From assembly GCF_012848475.1 (NCBI RefSeq), contig NZ_CP051666.1, positions 519,501 through 583,500 of the forward strand: 64,000 nt of DNA, in the 5' to 3' direction. Below, one piece after another: positions 26,248 to 35,901 of this stretch. The translations under genes were made by a program, and so were the position numbers. Origin of the DNA: Marinobacterium sp. LSUCC0821. GTDB lineage: Bacteria; Pseudomonadota; Gammaproteobacteria; Pseudomonadales; Balneatricaceae. Position 1 is the first letter of the stretch, and each line of letters opens with the position of its first letter. Below the pieces are notes generated by a model. The model was given only the letters and a program-made list of their open reading frames with translations, was not told where the DNA came from and made no database searches.

Positions 26248-27468
26248 TCAATTCGCGTTAGCCGGCAGTTTAAGGCTAATTGCAGAGGCAAATCCGATCA
26301 TTAGCGTCGACGCGATTAAGCAGAGCAGTAACCCATCAACCCCCAACTGACCTATCTGAAAGAGCACACCAGAGAGCAGCGTGCCGATCAGTCGTCCCAT
26401 AGCATTCGCCATGTAGTAGAAACCTACATCAAGAGATACACCATCTGATTTTGCATAACTCACTATAAGGTAGCTGTGCACAGCCGAGTTGAGTGCAAAA
26501 AGAAGCGCAAAGAGTGTAAGCCCAACGATGAGTATTAACTCAGTAGAAAGCTCTGTAGTAACACCTAGTGAAAGTGCTAGGGCAATCGTTGCTGGAATTA
26601 GAGTTAGTGATGCTGCTAAAAATACAGCCGTGCTTTTAGAGGGGGCGTTCTCTTTAGTGTTAAGAATCAATGGGGTCGCCGCCTGAATGATGCCGTAACC
26701 AATAATCCATAACGCTAAGAATGAACCGGTCGCACTTTCGCCCCAGCCGAGTGTTTGGCTAAGAAAGATGGGCAGCGCAATTACAAACCAAACATCTCGG
26801 GCTCCGAAGAGAAATAGACGTGCTGCTGATAGCCAATTTATAGCGCTACTCTTCGAGAAGATTTCACGAAACTTAGGTTTGTATGTGGCCTTACCAAGAT
26901 CCCTTTTAAGCAGTGCAAGGGAGCCAATCCAGACAACTGCTAACGCGATGGCCATGGATAGAACCGCGCCCTGGAATCCAAGTGCTGTAAGAAGTAGGCC
27001 ACCAAGGAAGAAGCCAACCCCTTTTAATGTGTTCTTAGAACCTGTCAGCAGTGCGACCCACTTGAAGAGGGAGGATTCAGCGTTGTCAGGGACTAGCTGC
27101 TTTACGGCGCTCTTAGCCGACATCTTATTCAGATCTTTTGCTATACCTGAAAGTGCTTGTGCAGCCATCACCAAGGGAATAGAGAGCATGGGCTGCGGAA
27201 GTGCCAGCATGCCAAGGGCTGCTATTTGCAAACCTAGACCAATGTTCATGGTGCGATTCAGTCCGATACGCGCACCTAGCCAGCCACCGACTAGATTGGT
27301 AATAACACCAAAGAGTTCGTAAAAGAGGAAGAGTAGAGCGATATCAAGTGGCGCGTAGCCCAGTTGGTAGAAGTAGAGTACAACTAGCATGCGAAGGGCG
27401 CCATCCGTGAGGGTGAACGCCCAATAGTTGCCGGTAATCAAAAGGTATTGTTTAACGGCGCTGCTCAT
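26248..27468 (-). CDS. arsJ: Organoarsenical efflux MFS transporter ArsJ
   Basis: A 406-aa major facilitator transporter with about 11-12 membrane helices. The N-terminal NYWAFTLTDGALRMLVVLYF, the QALSGIAKDLNKMSAKSAVK loop and WVALLTGSKNTLKGVGFFLGG are characteristic of ArsJ. ArsJ exports 1-arseno-3-phosphoglycerate, made from arsenate by a dedicated glyceraldehyde-3-phosphate dehydrogenase. That gapdh partner usually lies beside arsJ, and no such gene or arsR is present next to it here. It either works with a distant GAPDH or has been separated from its operon. It is followed upstream by the TolC-type gene on the same strand. Confidence 0.88.
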   Translation of the reverse strand: MSSAVKQYLLITGNYWAFTLTDGALRMLVVLYFYQLGYAPLDIALLFLFYELFGVITNLVGGWLGARIGLNRTMNIGLGLQIAALGMLALPQPMLSIPLVMAAQALSGIAKDLNKMSAKSAVKQLVPDNAESSLFKWVALLTGSKNTLKGVGFFLGGLLLTALGFQGAVLSMAIALAVVWIGSLALLKRDLGKATYKPKFREIFSKSSAINWLSAARLFLFGARDVWFVIALPIFLSQTLGWGESATGSFLALWIIGYGIIQAATPLILNTKENAPSKSTAVFLAASLTLIPATIALALSLGVTTELSTELILIVGLTLFALLFALNSAVHSYLIVSYAKSDGVSLDVGFYYMANAMGRLIGTLLSGVLFQIGQLGVDGLLLCLIASTLMIGFASAISLKLPANAN

Positions 27469-27496
27469 CGTTGTCCTTAACTATTAGAGCCTTAGC

Positions 27497-28780
27497 TTAG
27501 CTCTCTAGCCAATCATCTAGCTCTTCGATTTCTGAAGGGCTAAGTGTACCTACTGTCAGTTTCATTTTCATGACAAGTGCGATGTGATCTAGGCGAGCAG
27601 AAGCGTAATCTTTTTTAGCTGCGTACAAAGCGCTCTCTGCGTTAAGAACGTCAACAACGTTACGTGTGCCCACTTCAAAACCTTGCGAGGTCGCTTCAAG
27701 AGCCTTTTCGCGAGACTGCACGCTGACTGCTTGTGCATCTACCGCTTTTGCACTTGATTCTAGATCACGAACCAAGGCCGCAGTGTCAGAGCGAACAGTA
27801 CGAACCTCGCCTTCATAGTTGAACAGTGCCTGCTCATGAAGGTTTGCATACTTGTCTGCTTTGGCTGTAGTTTCAAAACCACTAAATATAGGCATCGATA
27901 GGCGTATGGTTGTCGTCTGATCACCACGAGCTTCGTAGGTTTTCTCACCACTCAGCATAGAGTGGTTTAGGGAAAGTGTTGGCAGGTGAGCAGATGCATA
28001 GGCACTCGCTTCATAACCCGCTGAGATCTCAGCTTGCTTCTTAAGCTGTAGTGCTACGTTTCCACTCAGTGCTTTATCAATCCACTCAGATGCACTTTTG
28101 CTATCTAGTGTTGTGATTGGGTAGTTAGCTTTGAGGTCTTTGATCTCAGGTGCTGTGTTGCCAGTGAGTTTCTCTAATGCTTCAAGGGAGTTACGAACAG
28201 CGCTTTGTGCGTTGATAAGACCGACGCGTGCACTATCGTAGGTCGCTTGTGCTTCTAGAACATCAGTAATGGCTGTTAAGCCCACATCAAACTGAGCGTT
28301 GACCTGATCTAGACGGCGTTTAACTGCGCGCTCCTGGGCTTCAGCCACTTCAAGGGCGCTTTTAGCTTTGAGTGCACCAATGTATGAGTTTACTGTGCGA
28401 GTAATTAGTGACTGATCAGCAGCTGCAAGTTTCAAGCTTGTGATGGCAGGTAGCGTATCTGCCGCTTTGTAACCATACCAAGCCGGCATGCTAAAAAGAG
28501 TTTGATCGATGCTTAATGTAGCACCTTTACTCTCAGTGGTACTTTCACCAACATGGGTGCTAGTGCTTGAGCCGTTTAGGGTGATGTCTGGATACAGGTT
28601 AGATAGTGCAATAGCTAGTCCGGCATCACCTGCTGCTGCTTCTGCTCGACTTGCTTGATAAGTCGCATCGTTTTTAAGTGCTTGTTGGTAGATATCAGCC
28701 AATACACCTGCCTGCGCAGAGGTGGCGATAAGCGTTGCTAGCGATGTTACAAGTGCTTTCTTAACGAAACGAGAGGTCAT
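27497..28780 (-). CDS. tolC: TolC family outer membrane protein
   Basis: A 427-aa outer membrane efflux channel. It has a signal peptide with cleavage probable after SAQA (about residue 24), then two repeated OEP modules of long helices and strands. The DIYQQALKNDATYQASRAEA opening, the LTAITDVLEAQATYDSARV repeat and the FEVGTRNVVDVLNAESALY repeat are typical of TolC, which joins inner-membrane exporters to the outside for drugs and type I secreted proteins. It is slightly shorter than mature E. coli TolC. It lies 28 bases upstream of arsJ on the same strand, but co-function is not implied. Confidence 0.9.
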   Translation of the reverse strand: MTSRFVKKALVTSLATLIATSAQAGVLADIYQQALKNDATYQASRAEAAAGDAGLAIALSNLYPDITLNGSSTSTHVGESTTESKGATLSIDQTLFSMPAWYGYKAADTLPAITSLKLAAADQSLITRTVNSYIGALKAKSALEVAEAQERAVKRRLDQVNAQFDVGLTAITDVLEAQATYDSARVGLINAQSAVRNSLEALEKLTGNTAPEIKDLKANYPITTLDSKSASEWIDKALSGNVALQLKKQAEISAGYEASAYASAHLPTLSLNHSMLSGEKTYEARGDQTTTIRLSMPIFSGFETTAKADKYANLHEQALFNYEGEVRTVRSDTAALVRDLESSAKAVDAQAVSVQSREKALEATSQGFEVGTRNVVDVLNAESALYAAKKDYASARLDHIALVMKMKLTVGTLSPSEIEELDDWLES

Positions 28781-28865
28781 AACAAGTCCTACAATAATTG
28801 AGTACTAACTTTAAGATGTTGTGAATATTAGCAACTTCTAAAGTATAGTGAAAGTGCTTAAACGA

Positions 28866-28899
28866 AAAACAATAAAAAACCGGATACGAGATCCGGTTT
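28866..28899 (-). terminator. Terminator of the aspartate aminotransferase gene
   Basis: AAACCGGAT (28877-28885) pairs with ATCCGGTTT (28891-28899) around ACGAG. On the minus strand the stem is followed by TTTTTTATTGTTTTT, a good U-run. It lies 22 bases past the aminotransferase stop. Confidence 0.85.
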
Positions 28900-28921
28900 A
28901 GTGTAGTTCAGTTACCCTCGA

Positions 28922-30106
28922 TTAAGCGAGAGCTTTCGCAATACGTTCGATAGCGTCGCGAAGGATATCCATACTGGTAGCAAACGATAGACGCATGTTA
29001 CCTGGTGCACCAAATGCAGAACCAGGAACTAGCGCGACACCCGCTTCTTTTAGAAGGAATTCGGCCAGTGCAATATCGTCTTCGATATCAGCGCGAGCGT
29101 CGATCACAGCTTGGAAGCTTGGGAATGCATAGAAGGTGCCGTCTGCAGGAATACAGTCAACGCCTGGGATCTTGTTCAGTTCGCTAACAACGAATTCATG
29201 ACGTTGTTTAAACGCAACAACCATCTCTGCAATACAGTTCTGGTCGCCTTCGAGTGCTGCGCGTGCAGCTTCCTGAGCGATTGAACATGGGTTAGAGGTT
29301 GATTGTGACTGTACCTTCTTCATAGCACCGATCAGCTTAGCTGGACCTGCTGCATAACCGATACGCCAGCCAGTCATCGAGTACGCTTTTGAAACACCGT
29401 TAAGCACGATAGTGCGATCATATAGATCAGGTGCAGCATTCAGGATGTTAACGAATGGCTGATCATTGAAACGAATGTGTTCGTACATGTCGTCAGTTGC
29501 GATCATTACGTGTGGGTGGCGCTTAAGTACATCAGCAAGTGCTTTAAGCTCGTCCAGATCGTATGCCACACCAGTAGGGTTTGATGGGCTGTTGATAACA
29601 ACTAGTTTAGTTTTAGGTGTGATTGCTGCTTCTAGCTGAGCCGCAGTCATCTTAAAACGCTGTTCCTGAGTTGTAGCGACAATTACTGGTACGCCATCTG
29701 AAACTAGAACCATGTCTGGGTAAGAGACCCAGTAAGGTGCAGGGATGATTACCTCATCACCTTCGTTAATAAACGCAAGTGAAAGGTTAAAGAAGCTCTG
29801 CTTACCGCCGCTAGAGACAAGAATCTGGTTTGCTTCGTAGTTTAGGCCGTTGTCGCGCTTAAACTTCTCAATAATCGCTTTCTTAAGAGCAGGGGTGCCG
29901 TCAACAGCCGTGTATTTGGTCATACCCGTGTTAATCGCATTAATCGCCGCAGCTTTAATGTGATCTGGGGTATCAAAGTCAGGTTCACCAGCACCAAGGC
30001 CGATAATATTCTGGCCAGCAGCGCGAAGTTCTGCAGCACGGTTAGTGACTGCAAGCGTTGGTGATGGCTTGATGTTGTTAACACGGTTAGAGAGTTGAAC
30101 GTCCAA
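28922..30106 (-). CDS. Pyridoxal-phosphate-dependent aspartate aminotransferase (class I, 1b type)
   Basis: A 394-aa cytosolic aminotransferase that interconverts aspartate and oxaloacetate with 2-oxoglutarate. The fold type I signature SKAYSMTGWRIGY carries the PLP lysine (Lys240). NSPSNPTG and the TDDMYEH segment (Asp and Tyr contacting PLP) are present. The N-terminal RVNNIKPSPTLAV and GAGEPDFDTP match the AspAT Ib/bacterial-type group rather than E. coli AspC. Some members also accept prephenate. Its promoter region lies opposite uvrB, and it has its own terminator. Confidence 0.92.
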   Translation of the reverse strand: MDVQLSNRVNNIKPSPTLAVTNRAAELRAAGQNIIGLGAGEPDFDTPDHIKAAAINAINTGMTKYTAVDGTPALKKAIIEKFKRDNGLNYEANQILVSSGGKQSFFNLSLAFINEGDEVIIPAPYWVSYPDMVLVSDGVPVIVATTQEQRFKMTAAQLEAAITPKTKLVVINSPSNPTGVAYDLDELKALADVLKRHPHVMIATDDMYEHIRFNDQPFVNILNAAPDLYDRTIVLNGVSKAYSMTGWRIGYAAGPAKLIGAMKKVQSQSTSNPCSIAQEAARAALEGDQNCIAEMVVAFKQRHEFVVSELNKIPGVDCIPADGTFYAFPSFQAVIDARADIEDDIALAEFLLKEAGVALVPGSAFGAPGNMRLSFATSMDILRDAIERIAKALA

Positions 30107-30280
30107 TCTCTTTTATCCTCTAAGAATCGATTGAGTCGGGAAGCAAATTTAATATTGGCTTCAGTCGCAAAAATGCCGACAAATTATACAGATAATTTGC
30201 GTCAGTTATAATACCTAAGCGTTAATAAAGTTAACGTGTTAAAGTACCGCGTTGTCTCGTTTTACCAAGGATGTTTGTTG

Positions 30281-32332
30281 ATGAAAGTGCCGTTTGAAGT
30301 GCGCTCAAAATTTGAGCCTGCTGGTGACCAGCCGAAAGCGATTGAGGGGTTGGTGGATGGCCTTGAATCCGGCTTGGCGGCACAGACGCTGTTGGGTGTT
30401 ACGGGGTCGGGTAAAACCTTTACTATTGCCAACGTTATTGCTCAGGTTCAGCGACCTACGATTATCCTTGCGCACAACAAAACCTTGGCTGCGCAGCTCT
30501 ATGGTGAATTTAAAGAGTTCTTTCCAAATAACTCTGTAGAGTATTTCGTCTCCTACTACGACTACTACCAGCCAGAGGCCTACGTCCCATCGTCAGATAC
30601 CTTCATTGAGAAGGATGCCTCGATCAATGATCATATCGAGCAGATGCGTCTATCTGCGACGAAAGCGCTGCTTGAGCGTGATGATGCGATTATCGTAGCC
30701 ACTGTCTCTGCGATTTATGGCTTGGGTGACCCTAAGGCCTACCTAGCGATGATGCTTCACCTGGATAGAGGTGATCGGATCGATCAGCGTGCACTTCTGC
30801 GTCGTCTAGCTGAGCTGCAATACACCCGCAACGATATTGAGCTGCATCGAGGTACCTATCGAGTGCGCGGTGATGTGATCGATATTTTTCCTGCTGAATC
30901 TGAGCGTGAATCGCTACGTGTTGAACTGTTTGATGATGAGATTGAACAGCTGGCGTGGTTTGATCCACTCACGGGTGAGGTTTTGCGTAAAGTACCGCGC
31001 GCTACCGTCTATCCAAAAACGCACTATGTTACCCCGCGTGAAACGCTGCTTGATGCGGTTGAGCATATCAAAGATGAATTGCGCGATAGGCTAAAGCAGC
31101 TGCGTGATCACGATCAGCTAGTTGCTGCTCAGCGTCTTGAGCAGCGCACACTCTATGATATTGAGATGATTCTTGAGTTGGGTTACTGCTCGGGGATTGA
31201 GAACTACTCTCGCTATCTATCTGGCCGCGGCGCCGGTATGCCACCACCAACGCTATTTGAATACTTGCCTGATAACGCTCTGCTTGTGATTGATGAGTCG
31301 CACGTGACCGTTCCCCAATTGGGTGCGATGTATCGTGGAGACCGTTCCCGTAAAGAGACGCTCGTTGAGTATGGTTTCCGCTTGCCATCTGCTTTGGATA
31401 ACCGCCCACTGAAGTTTGAAGAGTGGGAGGAGTTGGCGCCGCAAATGATCTTTGTTTCAGCTACACCAAGCAAGTATGAAGCAGCGAATGCGCAGGCTAT
31501 CGTAGAGCAGGTTGTTCGCCCCACTGGCTTGATTGATCCAACTGTAGAGGTGCGTCCGGCATCGTCTCAGGTTGATGATCTGCTTGCTGAAGTGCGTCTA
31601 GTTGCGGATAAAAATGAGCGCTGTGTTGTCACTGTTTTAACTAAACGCATGGCGGAAGATCTGACCGAATATCTTGCTGAGCATGGCGTCAAGGTGCGGT
31701 ACCTGCACTCCGATATTGACACTGTTGAGCGCGTAGAGATTATTCGGGATCTACGTATAGGTGAGTTTGATGTGTTGGTAGGTATCAACCTTCTTCGAGA
31801 AGGTATTGATATGCCAGAGGTGTCGCTTGTGGCTATTCTTGATGCAGATAAGGAGGGCTTCTTGCGCTCTGATACCTCGATGATTCAGACCATCGGACGT
31901 GCTGCGCGAAATGTTAACGGTCGTGCTATTCTCTATGCAGATAAAATTACCGGATCCATGCAGCGTGCGATGGATGAAACCGCGCGCCGTCGTGAAAAAC
32001 AGGTTGCCTTTAACGAAGAGCATGGAATAGTACCGCGTGGCATTCAAAAATCCGTGGCCGATATTCTAGAGGGAGCGACTATTCCGGGTAAGAAGGCAGG
32101 CTCTAAAGCGTCACGTAAAGTTGCTGAAGTGGAAGCTGTTTACACGCCTGGTGATAAACCCCTCTCACCCAAGGATCTGGCGAAAGCTTTATCTCGAATT
32201 GAAGATCAGATGTACGAAGCTGCCAAAAATCTTGAATTTGAGAAGGCGGCTCAACTGCGAGATCAATTGCAGCAATTGAAACACGCTTCTTTAGAAACTG
32301 GTTGGAGCGGTGATGCAGCTCTAACGGATTGA
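30281..32332 (+). CDS. uvrB: Excinuclease ABC subunit B
   Basis: A 683-aa DNA-damage-recognition helicase of nucleotide excision repair. It has Walker A GVTGSGKT, the beta-hairpin region with the [12 protein letters not shown] segment, helicase motifs VI and QTIGRAARN, and a C-terminal UVR motif ([13 protein letters not shown]) that contacts UvrC. An in-frame extension opens at 30236, but the ATG at 30281 with AAGGATG upstream gives the family N-terminus ([12 protein letters not shown]). A TATAAT lies at 30207. I see no CTGT-N8-ACAG LexA box in the upstream region. Confidence 0.97.
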   Translation: MKVPFEVRSKFEPAGDQPKAIEGLVDGLESGLAAQTLLGVTGSGKTFTIANVIAQVQRPTIILAHNKTLAAQLYGEFKEFFPNNSVEYFVSYYDYYQPEAYVPSSDTFIEKDASINDHIEQMRLSATKALLERDDAIIVATVSAIYGLGDPKAYLAMMLHLDRGDRIDQRALLRRLAELQYTRNDIELHRGTYRVRGDVIDIFPAESERESLRVELFDDEIEQLAWFDPLTGEVLRKVPRATVYPKTHYVTPRETLLDAVEHIKDELRDRLKQLRDHDQLVAAQRLEQRTLYDIEMILELGYCSGIENYSRYLSGRGAGMPPPTLFEYLPDNALLVIDESHVTVPQLGAMYRGDRSRKETLVEYGFRLPSALDNRPLKFEEWEELAPQMIFVSATPSKYEAANAQAIVEQVVRPTGLIDPTVEVRPASSQVDDLLAEVRLVADKNERCVVTVLTKRMAEDLTEYLAEHGVKVRYLHSDIDTVERVEIIRDLRIGEFDVLVGINLLREGIDMPEVSLVAILDADKEGFLRSDTSMIQTIGRAARNVNGRAILYADKITGSMQRAMDETARRREKQVAFNEEHGIVPRGIQKSVADILEGATIPGKKAGSKASRKVAEVEAVYTPGDKPLSPKDLAKALSRIEDQMYEAAKNLEFEKAAQLRDQLQQLKHASLETGWSGDAALTD

Positions 32333-32417
32333 TGTTTAGGATAATTTGAAGTTTCTGGACAGCTTTGGTTGGTCAAAAAAAATTTGTCCTTTATGATGGC
32401 ATTATTGAATTTTGTAC

Positions 32418-32436
32418 TACTCTTAAGCTAAGAGTA
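32418..32436 (+). repeat. Perfect inverted repeat upstream of the CheB-CheR gene
   Basis: TACTCTTA and TAAGAGTA flank AGC. It sits 8 bases before the SD (AAGGA, 32444) of the CheB-CheR fusion gene, so it could be an operator or a 5'-UTR hairpin that affects translation. Confidence 0.5.
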
Positions 32437-32455
32437 ATTCGTTAAGGATTTTATT

Positions 32456-34102
32456 GTGGATGAGAAACAACTCCCTTCAGAACTGACAGAAGGTTTAATC
32501 GTTGTTGCCTTAGGTGCTTCAGCTGGTGGATTGGAGGCGGTCACCTCACTGCTTCGTAATAGTTCTCCTAATGGTCATTTGGCGTTCGTTTTAGCACAGC
32601 ATATGGCTCCACAGCATCGCAGTATGTTGGTTGAGTTGCTCTCTAAAAATTGTGATTACAAGGTGGTGGGTGCTGAAGAGGGGGCTACAATTCAACCAGA
32701 CACCGTCTACGTTAATACGCCTAACTCAGATATTACGGTTGTTGAAGGTAAGATTCATATTACCGTCCCATCTGATGATGTTGGTGCGAAACCATCCATT
32801 GATAAGCTCTTTAAATCGGTCGCCGATAACTACGGTAGCCGTGCAATTGCTGTAGTCCTCTCAGGAACCGGTTCAGATGGTACGGTAGGTTGTCGAGCTG
32901 TGCGTGATGCCGGTGGTATCACGATTGCTCAGACGGCGGATACTGCTAAATACGATGGCATGCCAAACTCAGTTATACGAGCTCGTTTAGCGGATTTAAC
33001 CTTCTCTCCTGAGGAGATTGCTAACTACCTTTCTGAAAGTCACGAGCGTCCTGTAAAATTAGCAATCAGTGGTGAAAGCGATGATGAATCCGTCGTCTCT
33101 GTTGACTCGCTGATCGATAAGATATTGACCCATACTGGGGTCGATTTCCGCCAATATAAGCGTGCAACTATCGAACGGCAATTACAGCGAAGGATTGCCG
33201 CTCTGCGTATGCCATCGATTCAAGACTACTTTAAGTATATTGATAAAGATCCCGATGAGCTGGATATCATTCAGCGAAGTTTCTTGATCTCTGTAACGGA
33301 ATTTTTCCGGGATGATGAGGCCTTTGCTGCTTTGGGTAAGGCGCTCGATAATATCATCGTTCAACAACAGCAAAGTAAAGTGATCCGTATCTGGGTTCCT
33401 GCCTGTGCGACAGGTGAAGAGGTTTACTCAATCGCCATTATGTTGGCAGAGCGATTGGGGCCGAGCCTTAGGGGTTATGAAGTTAAAATATTCGCTACCG
33501 ACATTAATGATTTAAGTCTTGAAGTCGCGCGTCAGGGTGTCTACGGCGATTCGGTGGTTGAGCAGCTATCCTCTGAAATGTTAGCGACCTATTTTGATTT
33601 TGATGGCATTAAGTACAAGGCGAAAAAGTGGATTCGTGACATGTGTATGTTTGCCCGTCACGATATAGCTAAGGACCCTTCATTCTTAAGGATGAATTTA
33701 ATTAGCTGTCGCAACATTATGATTTATTTAAACAATACACTTCAGGATCAGCTTATTAATAACTTCCATTATGCTTTGAATAGTGGTGGTTATCTCTTCC
33801 TTGGTAAGTCCGAGTCAACTGGTAATGCGGGTGAAAAACTCTTTGAACCGGTCGACAAATCAAACAAACTTTATCGACGTAAATCAGGTGTGGTCTCTTG
33901 GGGACGTTTTAGCACAGTGCTGAACAAAGAGCTTGTGGCGCGTGACAATGCCTCTGTACAGGTTAAATCTGCAAGTCCTTCACATCGGATGAGTGAGAAG
34001 GTATTTGCTTCACTGGTTGAAAGTTATGCGCCCCCGAGCATTCAATTGAATGAGCAATTCCAGCCTGTTCAATATTTTGGTGATATATCCCCCCCTTCTT
34101 AA
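32456..34102 (+). CDS. CheB-CheR-PAS fusion protein, N-terminal part (frameshifted)
   Basis: A 548-aa frame with an N-terminal CheB methylesterase domain (ALGASAGGLEA, AQHMAPQHRSML and the Asp/Gly-rich SGTGSDGTVG) to about residue 195. CheR N and SAM-binding domains follow (about 215-480), with VPACATGEEVYSIAI and NLISCRNIMIY. The frame runs off into SPPS-stop at a C7 tract. The next frame continues the family sequence (PFLKINPGKANFDIV), so the two frames are one gene broken by one frameshift. The start is GTG at 32456 with AAGGA 7 nt upstream. Such fusions are signal transducers of uncertain output, often in two-component networks. Confidence 0.88.
   Translation: MDEKQLPSELTEGLIVVALGASAGGLEAVTSLLRNSSPNGHLAFVLAQHMAPQHRSMLVELLSKNCDYKVVGAEEGATIQPDTVYVNTPNSDITVVEGKIHITVPSDDVGAKPSIDKLFKSVADNYGSRAIAVVLSGTGSDGTVGCRAVRDAGGITIAQTADTAKYDGMPNSVIRARLADLTFSPEEIANYLSESHERPVKLAISGESDDESVVSVDSLIDKILTHTGVDFRQYKRATIERQLQRRIAALRMPSIQDYFKYIDKDPDELDIIQRSFLISVTEFFRDDEAFAALGKALDNIIVQQQQSKVIRIWVPACATGEEVYSIAIMLAERLGPSLRGYEVKIFATDINDLSLEVARQGVYGDSVVEQLSSEMLATYFDFDGIKYKAKKWIRDMCMFARHDIAKDPSFLRMNLISCRNIMIYLNNTLQDQLINNFHYALNSGGYLFLGKSESTGNAGEKLFEPVDKSNKLYRRKSGVVSWGRFSTVLNKELVARDNASVQVKSASPSHRMSEKVFASLVESYAPPSIQLNEQFQPVQYFGDISPPS
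34089..34095 (+). other. C7 homopolymer at the frameshift in the CheB-CheR gene
   Basis: Seven Cs at 34089-34095. Reading with five or eight Cs restores the frame into the downstream part; with seven, translation stops at 34100-34102. It could be an assembly error, a phase-variable tract, transcriptional slippage or a -1 ribosomal slip on C-CCC-CCC. Confidence 0.85.
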
Positions 34103-34176
34103 AGATCAACCCAGGTAAGGCTAATTTCGACATTGTTAGTCTCGCGCATCCGCAAATTCAAACGGAAGTACGGGCT

Positions 34177-35349
34177 TTGATTAACCGTGTAGCGCGCGGA
34201 GACCAGGATGAGATTAATCACCTTGTACGATTCCGGTTTGCCGAAAGTGAAACTATCTCTTCGGTCACTCTTACGGTTCGTCGTCTGATTGATGCTATTA
34301 CCGATAGCCACTCCTATGTGATGAGCTTCGAGCGTATCGCAGAGTCACCTGTTGCAGCTATAGGTAATGCGTCAGCGGTGCCCGTGGATGCTTCAGCAGT
34401 AGAAGAGCTTGAAGATGAACTTCAACGTACTCGTGATCACCTTCAAGCAGTCGTTGAGGAGTTAGAGACTTCAAACGAAGAGTTGCAAGCGTTGAATGAA
34501 GAGTTGCAAGCTTCTATTGAAGAGTTGCAGGCGTCTAACGAAGAGCTAGAGACGACCAACGAGGAGTTACAAGCTACCAACGAAGAGTTGACCACAGTCA
34601 ACGACGAGTTGCAGGCAAAATCAATTCTGCTTACTGATACCAACGAGACACTGGTCAACATTCAGCGCTCTCTAGATATGGGGCTTGTTGTAGTCGATAC
34701 CGATCACCGTGTCACGCGCTTTACACCTCAGGCTGTTCGTCTGTTTGGTATCTTGCCAGATGATGTCGGACACAAGCTGACCAAGCTACCGCGTCATATT
34801 GAAATTCCTGATTTCGAGAATTTGATCGATAGGGTGGTTGAAACAGGTACCCCGGTCCGACAGCAGATAGATAGGGCGGGTGAAAAGTATCTGATGAACA
34901 TCAGCCCTTACCGTCGTGATCAGGGTATCATCTCAGGTGCGGTGTTAACATTTACTGAAACGACCCGCTTGAGTGAGACGATAGACCGAGCTGCAATGTT
35001 TGGCGAAATGCTTGATACGATGGGTCGCAGTATCAATGAGGGTGTCATGATCTTCTCGCCTGGTTTTGCAGAGATGCATTTCGTGAGTGAGCGTCTCGAG
35101 AAGTTGGTAATGCGTCAGGCTGATGTGTTGAAACGAGATTCCGATACCTATCTCGATCTTATCGATGCCAAAGATCGTGATGCGGTAGTTAAGAGCTACA
35201 AGAATGCTGATCTGGATAGTTGGGATTTGACATACAAGCTCAATCGTCGAGATGGTACCGCAATTACGGTTCGAGATGTCGCCAAGCGTCACAGTCTAGA
35301 TAGTGTCGATCGTGAAGTGATGAGCTCAACTATCACTGTTGTTGAATAA
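34177..35349 (+). CDS. CheB-CheR-PAS fusion protein, C-terminal part
   Basis: This is the continuation of the CheB-CheR fusion in the other frame. Family homology in this frame begins at about 34096 (PFLKINPGKANFD), but the first usable start is the TTG at 34177, which gives 390 aa. It contains the rest of the CheR-associated linker, then a long heptad-repeat coiled coil (34410-34640, [17 protein letters not shown]-type repeats), a PAS domain (about residues 155-265) and a further PAS-like region at the C-terminus (about 270-390). No kinase or GGDEF domain follows, so the output may be protein-protein. It is not expected to work alone. Confidence 0.82.
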   Translation: MINRVARGDQDEINHLVRFRFAESETISSVTLTVRRLIDAITDSHSYVMSFERIAESPVAAIGNASAVPVDASAVEELEDELQRTRDHLQAVVEELETSNEELQALNEELQASIEELQASNEELETTNEELQATNEELTTVNDELQAKSILLTDTNETLVNIQRSLDMGLVVVDTDHRVTRFTPQAVRLFGILPDDVGHKLTKLPRHIEIPDFENLIDRVVETGTPVRQQIDRAGEKYLMNISPYRRDQGIISGAVLTFTETTRLSETIDRAAMFGEMLDTMGRSINEGVMIFSPGFAEMHFVSERLEKLVMRQADVLKRDSDTYLDLIDAKDRDAVVKSYKNADLDSWDLTYKLNRRDGTAITVRDVAKRHSLDSVDREVMSSTITVVE

Positions 35350-35384
35350 GCTTGACTAGTTAACCAGAGTTTATGATTCTAAAA

Positions 35385-35412
35385 GCCCTCGATCTCCCGT
35401 CGGGGGTTTTTT
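35385..35412 (+). terminator. Terminator of the CheB-CheR gene
   Basis: CCCTCGA (35386-35392) pairs with TCGGGGG (35400-35406), including one G-U pair, and is followed by six Ts. It lies 36 bases after the stop. Confidence 0.8.
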
Positions 35413-35448
35413 ATAGCAACCAATAACTAATAAGAAAGGGTAAGTAGA

Positions 35449-35862
35449 ATGAAAAAAATAGCTCTAGCTGCATTGTTGATGGCTGGTGTTGCCAACGCTG
35501 AGACTCATAAATTGGCAATTCATGTTGACCAGAACGATCCAGCGGTGATGAACCTTGCACTTAATAATGCCGAGAACGTTAAGTCTTACTACGAAGGTAA
35601 GGGTGATGACGTTAAGGTTGAGGTGGTTGCTTACGGCCCAGGCCTCAACATGTACCTTGAAAACTCTCCAGTCAAAGCGCGCCTAGAAACTCTTGGTATG
35701 GATAACAGCTTTCAGTTCTCTGCTTGTGGAAATACCTACAAGAAGATGAGTAAAAAAGCGGGTAAAGACCTCGTGCTACTTCCTGAATCTAAAATGGTTC
35801 CCTCTGGCGTTGTCCGTTTGATGGAGCTGCAAGGCGAAGGTTACGCGTACATTCGCCCATAG
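35449..35862 (+). CDS. Periplasmic DsrE/DsrF-like protein
   Basis: A 137-aa protein with an obvious signal peptide (MKKIALAALLMAGVANA, cleavage after residue 17). The mature part has the DsrE/DsrF fold pattern: a LAIHVDQND opening strand, helices around MNLALNNAENVKSYY, and VEVVAYGPGLNMYLEN. Only one cysteine is present (SACGNTY). Secreted single-cysteine DsrE relatives occur in many gammaproteobacteria, often near sulfur or redox genes, but their function is unknown. It has a good AAGGGTAAG ribosome-binding site. Confidence 0.86.
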   Translation: MKKIALAALLMAGVANAETHKLAIHVDQNDPAVMNLALNNAENVKSYYEGKGDDVKVEVVAYGPGLNMYLENSPVKARLETLGMDNSFQFSACGNTYKKMSKKAGKDLVLLPESKMVPSGVVRLMELQGEGYAYIRP

Positions 35863-35901
35863 TGTCTACGGGGGTGTGAACACCCCCTATATTGAGGCCT
35901 C

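Noticed and set aside
26768-27322. 184-aa open frame opposite arsJ
   Set aside because: It is antisense to a clear membrane transporter, has no family features, and its composition reflects the complementary strand.
30107-30280. LexA (SOS) box before uvrB
   Set aside because: No CTGT-N8-ACAG-type site could be found in the upstream region.
34440-34640. CRISPR-like or tandem repeat array
   Set aside because: The repeats are in frame and encode heptads of a coiled coil. There are no spacers of uniform length.
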